Assembly: GCA_903813345.2 (NCBI GenBank)
Contig: CAIIXF020000008.1
Location: 32,884,867-32,948,866 of the forward strand
Direction of reading: 5' to 3'
DNA: 64,000 bases
Source of the DNA: Owenia fusiformis
Taxonomy: Eukaryota > Annelida > Polychaeta > Sabellida > Oweniidae
A model generated the notes under the pieces. It was given only the letters and a program-made list of their open reading frames with translations, was not told where the DNA came from and did not search any database. Made by a program: the position numbers and the translations under genes. The first letter of the stretch is position 1. Every line of letters starts with the position of its first letter. Positions 13,401 to 20,770 of this stretch are shown here, one piece after another.

Positions 13401-16400
13401 GGTTCCCTAATGCCTTGGTCACATTTGCTCCTATTTTCACGACGGCACCCGGCCGATTGAGTATTTTGTTTAGAAATATTCAATTTTAAACAAAATACTC
13501 AATCAGCGGGGTGCCAGACGATGAATCGCAGCAAATGTGACCCAGGCATTACAGTAAAGCCTTCAATATTCTACAAAAACCTATTTACAGTATTATGAAA
13601 CAATTTCAAGTCTAATTTGTGAATTGTTAAAAGATTCATATGGTAATGAGTACAAAACATTCCAACTTAATATCAGAATTTCTTGAATACAGTGTTGGCA
13701 TTTGGCTGTTGGTGTTTGGTGTATGTAACAAATGGCAGGTTTTGACATATTGCATGTAAATGCCTTGTGTAAGAACTGTAGTGATCTACCCAACATTGAA
13801 ACAGGCACTGCACCACACTACGATTTAAACACCCATTTGCCCCCTCTTAAAAAATGAGAAAATCATGAAAATTGGCATATTTTTACAATCTTTGGTCAGA
13901 ATTTCAAAAAATGACGATTTTGATGCCACCTGAAAACTCCCTCTGAATTGTGTTTACATACGAGGGGTGATTCAGAAGTAATGTGATTTGAATGCTGAAA
14001 TACTCAATAACAATGTCTACATTTGTATTTCAGGAACTATTTCTGGCTGACAATAGGATGATGCCATCTGATGGTATTCAACTTGGCAATATGTTGAAGT
14101 TTAACCACAAACTCGAGCTATTGGATGTTCGCAATAATCACCTACAGGTATGTAATAATCATGCAATAATCACCTACAGGTATGTAATAATCATGCAATA
14201 ATCACCTACATGTATGTAATAATCATGCAATAATCACCTACAGGTATGTAATAATCACTCAATAATCACCTACGGGTATGTATTAATCACACAATAATCA
14301 CCTTAGGTATATATTGCTCAGACATGAATCATCCCTAATTATAACCAACCATTGAAAAGATAACTTGCTTTATTTGCAATTTTCAGGGATGTTTTGGAAT
14401 GAGAAACTGTCTAATTTCGATTTAGTTTTTGGGCATTAAGTCCGCCATTTTTTTGATTTCTAGATAAAATATAGTTTACCCTGTGTATTGTATTTTTAGG
14501 ATGTAGGAGTTAGCCATTTATGTGATGGTCTTTATGAACAGAGTCTAGGCCAAGGCCTGAAAACGCTAGTCCTATGGAATAACCAAATTACCTACCAGGC
14601 CATGCCCTCCTTAGGCAGGGCCCTTAGTTCTACTAAAGGCCTAGAAACATTAAACCTAGGCCATAATAATGTTACCAATGAGGGGATTCATACACTGAAA
14701 GATGGTCTGCTCAAAAACAAGTCTCTACTCAGGATTGGCCTGCAGGCTGCTAAGCTGTCTTGTGAAGGTAATTATTCTTGTGAGGGTAATTATTATTATT
14801 CTTGTGAGGGTAATTCTTGCAAGGTAATTATTATCATACTTGTGAAGGTAGTTATAGTATCCAACTTTTTTGTTGACATTGTTCAGGGTTTGGCATCTCA
14901 CGGTCAGCGTTCAGAATTTGGTGTCTGTAACAATTGCCAGGTGGTGACGTTTTGCGTGTTAATGCCTTGTAACCAATTGTAAACAAAAGTGCAGTGCAAT
15001 AAATTAGAGGATGGTTTAAAATGACTACATACTCCCAATCTGAAAATATGAATCACCAATAAGTAAAGTGCATGAATTTGGAGGAAAATCCCTTATGTGT
15101 CTATAACATGTAGACCCATAGCCAGCTTTTGCCAAAGGGGGTTCACTTTTCAAAAATTTCCATTGGGGGTTCACTTTTGACAACTTGCCCAAAAAATGGC
15201 CAAAATCAGAAAGTGAACCCCCTGAACCCCCCTGGCTATGGGCCTGATGTGTGTCCAAATGTACTTCTAGGTGCAGTTGCTTTAGCTGAATATGTAGCTG
15301 ATAGCCTAACCTTAGTGAGATTAGATCTTCGTGAGAATGACATTAAGACAGCCGGATTAATGGCAATTGGTCTGTCATTAAAGGTCAGCGAAACAATGCT
15401 TAGAGTTGACCTGGATAAGGAGCCAAAGAGAGAAAGCGTAAGTAAAAGTTTGTTTATCGTTGCCATGGAAATAGGCATATTAAACATTTCTGTCTCCTCA
15501 CAAGGCCAAAGGCAGGTGAAATATTTGTATTGTAGTAAATGAAAAAAAAGAGCGCAATTATGTTTGAAGTACAATGTTGTTTTTTCAAGAAATAATTTAT
15601 TTATTTTTCAGGGAGTGAAAGAGTATGCTGAGCAACAGAGGGCGCTACTTGAACAGATTACGTCAACTTTACAGCGTAATAAAGAGCTCCAGGATTCACG
15701 AGCGGAACAGAAACGTTTACAAGAGCTTCAAAACAAGGAGCAAGAAAAACTAAACCAGGAGCAAGAAAAACGAAATCAGGAGCAAGAAAAACTAAATCAG
15801 GAGAAACTTAATCAGTTAAATCAAAACACAGGGCAACAAAATGTTTCATCTTTAGAAAATACCCCACAAGTTATTCTTCCAAATTCCACTCAGAGCAGTA
15901 CATCTAAGGAACAACTTTCCGCAACCACCAACATTCCTACAATTATAGCACCAGACATTAGTGAAAGTGAACCACTTAGCTCACTTCCAGTTGTAACTGG
16001 TTCTAACCAGAGTAAAACCAGCTCACAACCAGTCGAAACTGGATCTAAACCAGTCGCAACCTCAACACCTCTAACTGTGGATATTCCAGATAGTGCAGTT
16101 AGTAGAACATTGTCGTCTCCAAAACAGTCAACTGTGTCTCTTAGTCCAAGAACACGACATAAGTTTATCGTCACACCTACACTGCAGGACAGTACCGGGC
16201 ATCCCCTTTCAGGTGCCTCTTTAGAAGCTCACTACGGGAATGCTAAAAATACAATAAAAAATATACCAGATGTTACTATTAAAATCTCTGATGATAGTCG
16301 GGTTAAAAATGAGAATCCTTTAGTGGATGATGAACATATAAAAAGTCAGTCAGATGACAGTATAGGTGTCAAAAGTGAAATTGTGGACTCTGAGGCCAAA

Positions 16401-19400
16401 GCATTTGATAGCCTTACAGAGGATAGGAATGTAGAGGCTGTTGAGAGCCCATTGGAGGATACAGGACAACATCTGCCACATTCTGACTCCCTGGATCTAT
16501 ATAAGCTTCAACAACAGATTAAGCAACAAGACAATAAAACTAGTACATGTGATAAAATTGAAGAAGTAACTATAGCAGATCCTAAAATAGGCGGCGTGAA
16601 TACACCTCCTGTGCCATTACCTTTAAAAACTGGTGACTCACCCGGCACCAGCAAACTGAATGCAATAGACCCCACACATAGCCAAAATACAGAAGCTAAA
16701 ATAGACTCTGAAACGCATGGAGAACAAAGCAGTAAACAAGATGCTACACAAGAAGCTAAAAAGGACTCTAATGCGCATAACGAGCCAAGCAGTAAACAAG
16801 ATGCTACACAAGAAGCTATTAAAGACTCAAATGCGCATAACGAGCCAAGCAGTAAACAAGATGCTACACAAGAAGCTAAAAAGGACTCTAATGCGCATAA
16901 CGAGCCAAGCAGTAAACAAGATGCTACACAAGAAGCTAAAAAGGACTCTAATGCCCATAACGAGCCAAGCAGTAAACCAGACACGGCAGAACTGCCTGAT
17001 AGTGACAAACCCCAAAGCACTACGATTGATACCTCTGGGGAAACACCCTCAGCCGATGCAGCAGAAAAGCCTGAGGTTGATTTCAATAGTGCTCTTACAA
17101 TGAATGGTGTCAGCACAGAATTGGGGAAGATATTGGACAGTCTGGGTCCCGTAGATCAGGATGCTACCACAGCCTTAACAGGTCGGTAAATTCATCGTCA
17201 ATTTAACTCATTTTTTTGGTAAGTTATAAGAAACTTTATTTTTATATAATCTTCTCGCACAAGTACAATCCATGCATCAACTTTTTCAGATAGGCTTATT
17301 GTATTTCTCATAATTTTGAAGATTGTGGGAAAAATTGCGAAAAATTGCATCCTGTTGACCAAGATCTAGTACATGTACTTATCGTATGAACTGTAAAATG
17401 AAGCCCTCTGATTTGTCAGTTCTTGTGCTGTACCAATCTGTATCGCTACTGAGATTGTCCCCTTTGATCATCTCCGTCGCAATACAGAAAATATTGGTAC
17501 GGAGGGGACAATCTTAGTAGCTATACAGAGGATCACACGATAAAAACGTTATTGAATGATTTGAAGTGCAATACAGGATATATTCTGTCTCGATATTCTG
17601 TATTGGCACTCATCTGCATCTCGTTCCAATACAAGATTTCTCGAGCAGAATATATCCTGTATTGCACTTCAAATCATTTAATAACTTACATTTTAAATCT
17701 TGTCCAAATATGACAATGGCTAGGTGTAATTACTGAACATAGGTAACTTGGGTAACAGAGCTTGAGAATTTAGAGAAAATGAAATTTAAACTTGTGGAAT
17801 CCACAAAATTTGATAACCACTAAATCGTGATTTCTCTAAATTCGTGAAATATAAATTTGTGCAATTAACTTTGAGTTCATTTTCTTGTAAATGAAACATA
17901 TTTCTTTTTAAGGTGAAGAGGAAGATGATTTTGAAAAAGAGTTGGATGCCATGTTGGCAGACATAACAACCACATCGCCATTGGCAACGTCAACTACAGG
18001 TGAGGTAACCATAGCAACAATCACAAAAGAAATAAAATAAATAAATTACAAAAAGATTGAAAATCAATGATTTGATGTCAATTGATGTTATTATGCAGAA
18101 ATGAATAATAGTCAATGATACAAGCTAATGGATATATTACTGAATATTCTTAACTTTGATGATGCAGGACTTTTGGAGAAGAGTGTAGATGAAATTATGG
18201 CTGAAGAATTAAAACAAGTCAGAGATATTGTACCTGAAAGTAAAGAATATACACTTTTGGCATGGGATTTGGAATTCAATTTTTTAAATTATGTGTCTTT
18301 TTACTCAGCTAGTTCTTTACTACTTTGGACTGGTCTACACTCTACAACTCATATTATATATCCACCAATGACAAGGTGCTCCTTTATAGTGCATATTAAG
18401 CAGTTTCTACTCAAGCTTTATCAAGAAATTACATTGTATTTTTTTATTGGGAGTGGCCTGAAACCTATGGTTTGATGTGGTGAAATGTCTCTTGTGATTA
18501 TATGTGTCAGGTGTAAGAATGTGTCAAGTGGTATATGTGTCAAAACAATATTTTTCTTATAGCCGTTTCTACCCTCTTATGTCACCACAAAAAGTGGTGA
18601 CATTGTTATAGTCTCCCAATTTTTTGTGAATGGTGTTTGGCAGTTGGTGTTCAGCATTCGGTGGTTGGTGTTCAGTATTCAGTGATGACATTTTGCATGT
18701 TAGTGCTTTGTTCTGAACTGTGACCGGAAGTCATATTAAATGTTGATTTCCATATTAAACTTCTTTAATTTTTAACTTTAATTTTTACATTTTATAAACG
18801 ACAATCTTATTATCCCATCTGCTTCTTCAGATATTTTCTGAAATGAATTTTCCCGATTGCAATTCATACTATTTTTGGAAATGGCTCTACAACTAAACGC
18901 AATTTAGTCGCAAAACATTTATTTTTTGTATCACTTTGTACCGCAATTTGAATATATTTCCATATTTGGCATATTATATACCCAAGGTGCTTATGTAATG
19001 AACACAAACTCTCATAAGAACGTGGTTCTGCTAAATTACCATAAAAATGTTTAAATTTGGGTGTTGAATTGTAAATACAAAAACCTGTGTAAGTAGAACA
19101 CTTTTTCTTCGTCAAAATAGTGCTCCACTTATAGGGAGTTTTTACTCACATTTTACATCAAGTTAATGAAAAATTGGCCTATGGGATTTCAAGTATTGGA
19201 ATGTTAGTTGTTCTATTTCTCTGGTTTAAATGTACTTCTATTTTTCCAGCAATTTAGATACTAACATGCAACAATGATAACTTGAGTGTATGGAATTGTG
19301 TTTTAAATTGTTCCCTCAAAACAGGTGCATTTCAAAGAATATAGGCATTTGGTGCACAAAAGAAATTAGAGTATATTTGCTAGATTTATGATATCATTCT

Positions 19401-20297
19401 ATGCAAGCAGCAATGTTTGTAGGCAAAATTGAAAGCAACTTATCAATTAGCAATTAGCAATAAGTTGATCTTATCTCTGCTCTGAAACTGTAAGAATGAC
19501 ATCATAAACAATAACACTCTACTATACCTTGCATTTGGTGTTCATGAGCATCCCATTTGGCTTACTAGTAATGATTATGTACTTGTTTTTATTTGTCTGT
19601 TCCTTATCAATGGTTTATCGGATGACCTAGATGTTAATAAGGTACTTTCAAAAATATACTAAACAATTCAATTCGACAAACAGAGTATCTTATGCATTTC
19701 TAGGGGTTAGGTATAGTAGAGTGACTAAGTGATATGATTCACTACACTGTGTAATTGGTCTGTTGCTTGAAGTGATAAATGACCTTGTTATTTTGATTTA
19801 GAGAAGAAAGGTCATAAAGAGGGCAGCACTTGTTATTTTTGCTTTTTCCCTATAGAGGGCCAAACTGAGGTATTGTGTAATAGCAGCATGCCAAGGAGGA
19901 TTGGATCCCAGAGTGCAACATCCATATTCTGTTCCATATATGGGCATGTTTTGATACAAAATTCGAATTCAAACAGCCGCCATTTTGTTCACTCTAACAT
20001 TTGAATCGTGAATTTTGGTCTTATTTCCTTACTAAAAATTCCAAAACTCACAAGAAATGAGCGAGATATAGGTTTGAATTATCATTTGAATTTATAGCCG
20101 GTTATAATTTCAGAAAATAACAACATTTCAACGTTTTCATTGTTGGAAATTTTGAGTTTTGATCCTGGGAGCCAATCCTCCTTGGCAGCATGCTAAGAAT
20201 TTGCAATGTTTTCTTGAATTTTCCTGGCTGCAGTAATGTAATTCTCATAACATGTCAATTTATATTTGCAGGTGTAGAAACCAGTAGTTCTTCGTAA
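1353..20297 (+). CDS. PPP1R37: Protein phosphatase 1 regulatory subunit 37 (leucine-rich repeat), 5'-partial, 12 exons
   Basis: Exons: 1353-1450, 5641-5686, 9894-9994, 11892-12011, 13160-13342, 14034-14147, 14500-14767, 15271-15437, 15612-17181, 17913-17999, 18168-18239 and 20272-20297 (TAA). All have AG/GT borders and compatible phases, giving about 949 codons. The order matches the PPP1R37 (LRRC68) family. First comes a helical lead (ELVSSYKRSCEAHCVKPFPK). Then come ribonuclease-inhibitor-type LRRs with family phrases such as ALFDMLEYYESATRLNMSFN, LHLENANLSGRPL, ETLNLGHN and RLDLRENDIKTAGL. A long low-complexity tail follows, holding a conserved SPRTRHKFIVTPTL motif. In vertebrates PPP1R37 binds and inhibits PP1 through an N-terminal RVxF motif, which is not in the window. 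The tail is longer than in the human protein and contains a 20-residue tandem repeat. Orthology is from remembered family sequence, not a search. Confidence 0.93.
1643..2002. mobile_element. Foldback MITE with CAGGGTTCTCAC ends and a 16-bp flanking direct repeat
   Basis: The left end CAGGGTTCTCACCAGG is mirrored by CCTAGTGAGAACCCTG at about 1986-2001, and the arms continue with TTTTTAGACCC against GGGGTCTAAAA. The 16 bases TAGTGATGAGGATATC occur immediately left (1627-1642) and again at 2003-2018. The interior is AT-rich with no coding sign. The termini look hAT-like, but 16 bp is twice a normal hAT target duplication. It lies in PPP1R37 intron 1. Confidence 0.7.
2003..2720. other. Intron sequence, nothing recognised
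   Basis: AT-rich PPP1R37 intron without an open frame, repeat or RNA gene that I can support. Confidence 0.4.
2727..2957. repeat. Dispersed repeat ending in poly(C), copy 1
   Basis: About 230 bp is shared with 7745-8037 in the same orientation, including GTTAACATCAGTTCA, ACTATTGAAGTTACTCGATC, GAGAATACTCATAAAAC and GGCAAATGAGGCCTG. Both copies end in GGGAAATCTC followed by a run of C (here 2947-2957). It is non-coding and lies in PPP1R37 intron 1. Confidence 0.75.
3642..4371. mobile_element. Tigger/pogo-like MITE (TACAGTA...TACTGTA), split by another MITE
   Basis: The outer ends TACAGTATAGCAAAACCCG (3642) and ACAGGTTTTACTGTA (to 4371) resemble those of the elements at 10070 and 10788. TA at each end suits a Tc1/mariner-pogo type. 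The body carries 'gtgaacacc'-type motifs on both sides. It is interrupted at 3718-4263 by a younger foldback element that duplicated 8 bp. Confidence 0.65.
3718..4263. mobile_element. hAT-like foldback MITE with perfect 8-bp target duplication
   Basis: The 546-bp element starts TTATCCCGTTCCCGGACTAT and ends with the mirror image ATAGTCCGGGAACGGGATAA. Imperfect arms extend about 150-200 bp; for example, GATTACAACTTGGGAGAAT at 3772 mirrors ATTCTCCCATGTTGTAATC at 4193. TTCTTCGG flanks it on both sides (3710-3717 and 4264-4271). An 8-bp duplication is typical of hAT elements. It has no transposase and sits inside the older MITE at 3642-4371. Confidence 0.85.
4372..5640. other. Intron sequence with a small perfect hairpin
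   Basis: Nothing coding is seen. A 17-bp perfect hairpin (ACTCGAG, ATT, CTCGAGT) lies at about 4506-4522. The rest is AT-rich intron up to the acceptor at 5639-5640. Confidence 0.4.
5641..5686 (+). CDS. PPP1R37: PPP1R37 exon: short linker into LRR 1
   Basis: It encodes QIDEFGRRYNSLSLK plus the first base of Gly. Acceptor TATTTCCAG, donor AAAG/GTAAGA; phase 0 in, phase 1 out. With the next exon it reads LSLKGERLE, matching the family's 'LDLKGEKLD' position at the start of the LRR region. Confidence 0.88.
5687..6676. other. Intron sequence with a poly(G) run
   Basis: A G-rich run lies at about 5714-5730. Apart from that I see only AT-rich intron. Confidence 0.4.
6677..7212. mobile_element. 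Long-arm foldback element (ACTGGTGATCCACTCGATTA)
   Basis: The 536-bp palindromic element begins ACTGGTGATCCACTCGATTA and ends TAATCGAGTGGATCACCAGT. The arms are about 260 bp each and almost meet near 6945. The outer 60 bp or so are nearly perfect, including GGTTACCAAAACGAACCG and ACAAAATGTCGGA. The flanks ATATCT[C] and ATATCT[G] suggest a 6-8 bp target duplication. A degenerate relative lies at 45978-46409. No coding capacity. Confidence 0.85.
7213..7744. other. Intron sequence with a CT-rich tract
   Basis: A pyrimidine-rich stretch lies at about 7338-7375. No gene is seen. Confidence 0.4.
7745..8037. repeat. Dispersed repeat ending in poly(C), copy 2
   Basis: Second copy of the repeat at 2727-2957, same strand, about 5 kb downstream. 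It ends in 15 C residues (8023-8037). It carries about 20 extra bases near its 5' end relative to copy 1 and shows many point differences, so both copies are old. Confidence 0.75.
8440..8800. repeat. Degenerate minisatellite (TCTGATTATTAGGTGGAATG-like units)
   Basis: About 14 imperfect units of roughly 20-26 bp built on 'gattattaggtggaatgt'. Short frames across it are by-products of the repeat. It lies in PPP1R37 intron 2. Confidence 0.75.
9055..9170. repeat. Dispersed repeat, CTGGCTATGGGCCTGA family
   Basis: It ends in GGCAAAAGCTGGCTATGGGC, which recurs in both orientations at 15110-15247. It appears to be a single, degenerate arm of that foldback family. Confidence 0.5.
9285..9440. repeat. 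(GACCC)n-rich tract with G-quadruplex potential on the - strand
   Basis: There are repeated GACCCGACCCGAA and AAAGATATCTGACC blocks. The - strand carries GGGTCGGGTCGGGT runs with four or more G triplets in a few tens of bases. It is far GC-richer than its surroundings. The frames across it are repeat artefacts. Confidence 0.65.
9761..9850 (+). repeat. GTGGTGACA dispersed repeat, copy 1
   Basis: It contains TTTGGCAGTCAGTGTCTGTAAC, shortened to the shared core GTGTCTGTAACAAATGG, then GGTGACATTTTGCATGTTAA and TGCCTTGT. Related copies lie at 13685-13775, 14883-14975, 18570-18715 and, inverted, at 61405-61555. Confidence 0.65.
9894..9994 (+). CDS. PPP1R37: PPP1R37 exon: LRR region
   Basis: It encodes GERLELRAVESLEEIFRRVQ and then FNIVEVEATHLDDE; phase 1 in, phase 0 out. 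Acceptor TTATTCCAG, donor GAG/GTAATT. It matches the family phrase 'ACEALEEVFKRLQFKVVDLEQTNLDED' in outline. Confidence 0.92.
10070..10242. mobile_element. Tigger/pogo-like MITE
   Basis: It starts TACAGTAAACCTGTCTAATC and has a partly matching right side, GGATTAAAGAGGTGTTCGAA. It contains the 'gtgttcacat' motif shared with the elements at 3642 and 10788. TA ends suit the Tc1/mariner-pogo group. Confidence 0.55.
10454..10647. mobile_element. Tc1/mariner-like MITE with 19-bp perfect TIRs
   Basis: TACTGTACTTCTACTTAAT is exactly mirrored by ATTAAGTAGAAGTACAGTA, 194 bp in all. The motif GGCGGCTACTTAATTTG occurs twice inside the left part and once, inverted, at the right. TA at both ends. Lies in PPP1R37 intron 3. 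Confidence 0.8.
10788..11259. mobile_element. Tigger/pogo-like MITE with an internal 64-bp tandem array
   Basis: Ends TACAGTAAAACCT and AGGTTTTACTGTA. The interior holds about five units of 64 bp (AGGCTGCCATAGACT...; unit starts at 10961, 11025, 11089 and 11153), each with GTGAACACCTGCCAATCTG. Expansion happened inside the element. Confidence 0.78.
11260..11891. other. Intron sequence, nothing recognised
   Basis: AT-rich. A 73-codon chance frame at 11652-11873 has no family resemblance. Ends in the acceptor CTTTCAG. Confidence 0.4.
11892..12011 (+). CDS. PPP1R37: PPP1R37 exon: LRR region
   Basis: 40 codons, phase 0 to 0: SAIALFDMLEYYESATRLNM, SFNKNIGPRGWLACSKLLKK. This is the most family-diagnostic exon, because 'LFDMIEYYESATHLNISFNK' is nearly invariant in PPP1R37. 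Confidence 0.95.
12012..13159. other. Intron sequence, nothing recognised
   Basis: Short frames at 12055, 12450 and 12688 have no recognisable domain. No clear repeat was found. Confidence 0.4.
13160..13342 (+). CDS. PPP1R37: PPP1R37 exon: LRR region
   Basis: 61 codons, phase 0 to 0, from TPCIEFLDARNCVFTEQTMP through LHLENANLSGRPLLILVAAI to KLNECLK. It has two LRR consensus stretches and the family phrase LHLENASLSGRPL. Donor AAG/GTGCCT is weak in its last bases. Confidence 0.95.
13409..13550. mobile_element. Small foldback MITE (AATGCCTTGGTCACATTTGC)
   Basis: The left arm AATGCCTTGGTCACATTTGC mirrors GCAAATGTGACCCAGGCATT. There is also an inner inverted pair, GATTGAGTATTTTGTTT and AAACAAAATACTCAATC. 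142 bp in PPP1R37 intron 5. Confidence 0.75.
13685..13775 (+). repeat. GTGGTGACA dispersed repeat, copy 2
   Basis: It shares GTAACAAATGGCAGG, TTTTGACATATTGCATGTAA and ATGCCTTGT with the copies at 9761 and 61405. Diverged. Confidence 0.6.
14034..14147 (+). CDS. PPP1R37: PPP1R37 exon: LRR region
   Basis: 38 codons, phase 0 to 0: ELFLADNRMMPSDGIQLGNM, LKFNHKLELLDVRNNHLQ. The last 17 bases and the 5' splice site are the first unit of a 32-bp tandem array. Confidence 0.94.
14131..14318. repeat. 32-bp tandem array duplicating an exon end and its 5' splice site
   Basis: Six units begin near 14131, 14163, 14195, 14227, 14259 and 14291. Each unit holds AATCACCTACAG/GTATGTAA or a variant. CAG/GTATGT is intact at units 1, 2 and 4. 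The period is not a multiple of three. Confidence 0.9.
14500..14767 (+). CDS. PPP1R37: PPP1R37 exon: LRR region
   Basis: 89 codons plus one base, phase 0 to 1. It includes GLKTLVLWNNQITYQAMPSL, KGLETLNLGHNNVTNEGIHT and LLRIGLQAAKLSCE: three LRRs in register with the family. The donor GAAG/GTAATT is again followed by imperfect duplicates of itself. Confidence 0.95.
14756..14850. repeat. Imperfect tandem duplications of the next 5' splice site
   Basis: TTCTTGTGA[AG]GGTAATT-like units recur at about 14759, 14776, 14800, 14815 and 14837, just after the exon end at 14767. Each carries a GTAATT or GTAGTT donor look-alike. Confidence 0.7.
14883..14975 (+). repeat. GTGGTGACA dispersed repeat, copy 3
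   Basis: It has GGTGTCTGTAACAATTGCC, AGGTGGTGACGTTTTGCG and TGTTAATGCCTTGT. Lies in PPP1R37 intron 7. Confidence 0.65.
15110..15247. mobile_element. Foldback repeat (GACCCATAGCCAGC ... GCTATGGGCCTG)
   Basis: The ends ACCCATAGCCAGC and TGGCTATGGGCC mirror each other. Inside are direct GGGGGTTCACTTTT repeats and an inverted AAAGTGAACCCCC. A one-arm relative lies at 9055-9170. Confidence 0.65.
15271..15437 (+). CDS. PPP1R37: PPP1R37 exon: last LRRs
   Basis: Phase 1 to 0. It encodes GAVALAEYVADSLTLVRLDL, RENDIKTAGLMAIGLSLKVS and RVDLDKEPKRES. The phrase LDLDREPKKEAVK closes the LRR domain in vertebrate PPP1R37. Donor AGC/GTAAGT. Confidence 0.95.
15612..17181 (+). CDS. PPP1R37: PPP1R37 exon: large low-complexity C-terminal region
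   Basis: 523 codons plus one base, phase 0 to 1. It begins GVKEYAEQQRALLEQITSTL, continuing the family's helix after the LRRs. A KEQEKLNQEQEK-type coiled stretch follows, then a Ser/Thr/Pro-rich region and, near 16137-16185, SPRTRHKFIVTPTL, which resembles the human GHKVFVVTRV site. Next is an acidic stretch and a 20-residue tandem repeat (about 16729-16980). The donor ACAG/GTCGGT is slightly atypical. It was chosen because it gives phase 1, which the next exon requires; the frame would otherwise stop at 17189. Confidence 0.93.
16729..16980 (+). repeat. PPP1R37: 60-bp (20-residue) coding tandem repeat
   Basis: About four in-frame units of SSKQDATQEAKKDSNAHNEP inside the PPP1R37 tail. The units are almost identical at the DNA level, so they are recent or being homogenised. 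Long frames on the other strand and in another + frame here are by-products. Confidence 0.9.
17424..17538. mobile_element. Small foldback in PPP1R37 intron
   Basis: The arm TGTATCGCTACTGAGATTGTCCCC mirrors GGGGACAATCTTAGTAGCTATACA in imperfect form; the exact core is GATTGTCCCC/GGGGACAATC. The inner parts 'caatacaga' and 'accaatctgtat' relate it to the hairpin that follows. Confidence 0.6.
17548..17685. mobile_element. Foldback with 40-bp near-perfect arms
   Basis: Arms 17548-17587 and 17646-17685 (GTTATTGAATGATTTGAAGT and its mirror ACTTCAAATCATTTAATAAC), with a 58-bp loop. In the transcript it would form a long stem. Lies 10 bp after the previous foldback. Confidence 0.75.
17913..17999 (+). 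CDS. PPP1R37: PPP1R37 exon: acidic C-terminal segment
   Basis: Phase 1 to 1. It encodes GEEEDDFEKELDAMLADITT and then TSPLATSTT. Acceptor TTTTTAAG, donor ACAG/GTGAGG. The acidic helix resembles the C-terminal region of other animal PPP1R37 proteins. Confidence 0.85.
18168..18239 (+). CDS. PPP1R37: PPP1R37 probable 24-codon cassette exon
   Basis: 72 bp, phase 1 to 1: GLLEKSVDEIMAEELKQVRD, IVPE. Acceptor GATGCAG, donor GAAA/GTAAAG. Because both neighbours are phase 1, it can be skipped without changing frame. If the donor is not used, the frame reads on to a stop at 18475 as an alternative end. Confidence 0.6.
18570..18715 (+). repeat. GTGGTGACA dispersed repeat, copy 4 (near full length)
   Basis: It starts with the palindrome GTCACCACAAAAAGTGGTGAC, here noted by its arms GTCACCAC/GTGGTGAC. 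It then runs through repeated 'ttggtgttcagcattcggtgg' motifs to ACATTTTGCATGTTAGTGC. Compare 61405-61555 (inverted). Confidence 0.7.
18720..19880. other. Last PPP1R37 intron, nothing else recognised
   Basis: AT-rich intron. An 83-codon - strand frame at 18864-19115 shows no domain. Confidence 0.4.
19889..20187. mobile_element. Foldback MITE (TGCCAAGGAGGATTGGATCC)
   Basis: The ends TGCCAAGGAGGATTGG and CCAATCCTCCTTGGCA mirror perfectly for 16 bp, and the arms extend with 'atcccag'/'ctgggag'. GCA flanks both sides (possible 3-bp duplication within AGCAGCA/GCATGCT). Inner arms near CAACATT/AATGTTG are weaker. Confidence 0.75.
20272..20297 (+). CDS. PPP1R37: PPP1R37 terminal coding exon
   Basis: Acceptor TATATTTGCAG. 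In phase 1 it encodes GVETSSSS (or SVETSSSS after the cassette) and the stop TAA at 20295-20297. It is the only nearby acceptor with a short, phase-compatible open end. Confidence 0.75.
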
Positions 20298-20339
20298 AAC
20301 AGCGATTCAAGACAAAACCAAATTGGTCTGCCAAGCATT

Positions 20340-20635
20340 TATTGTGTCATGGAGGGGTCTCACTGTGGGCTCCTAAGTATTTGATGTGTCATCGAAGAGT
20401 CCCACTGTGGGCTCCTAAGTATTTGATGTGTCATCGAAGAGTCCCACTGTGGGCTCCTAAGTATTTGATGTGTCATCGAAGAGTCCCACTGTGGGCTCCT
20501 AAGTATTTGATGTATCATCAAGAGATCCCACTGTAAGGTCCTAATTTATTTGATGTGTCATCAAGTGGTCCTACTGTGGGCTCTTAAGTATTTGATATGT
20601 CATCAACGGGTCCCACTGAGGGCTCCTAAGTCACA
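20340..20635. repeat. 42-bp minisatellite in the PPP1R37 3' flank
   Basis: About seven units of 42 bp with TCCTAAGTATTTGATGTGTC and GTCCCACTGTGGGC. Inner units are nearly identical; end units are decayed. It starts about 40 bp after the stop codon, so it is probably in the 3' UTR. GCCCAC/GTGGGC makes each unit able to fold. Confidence 0.9.
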
Positions 20636-20770
20636 CTGAAGAGTGGATCTTCAACTGGAATAACTATATTATATAAAGAAACATGGTGCAGAGCAATTTT
20701 TCATCTGTTCATTCATTTACCATTTCATCAAATTTTGTGATTTTATTCATTGACCTGAATATATGCACTG

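Noticed and set aside
16508-17116. 202-codon - strand frame opposite the PPP1R37 tail
   Set aside because: It is a shadow of the repetitive coding exon. PPP1R37 phases and family motifs support the + strand.
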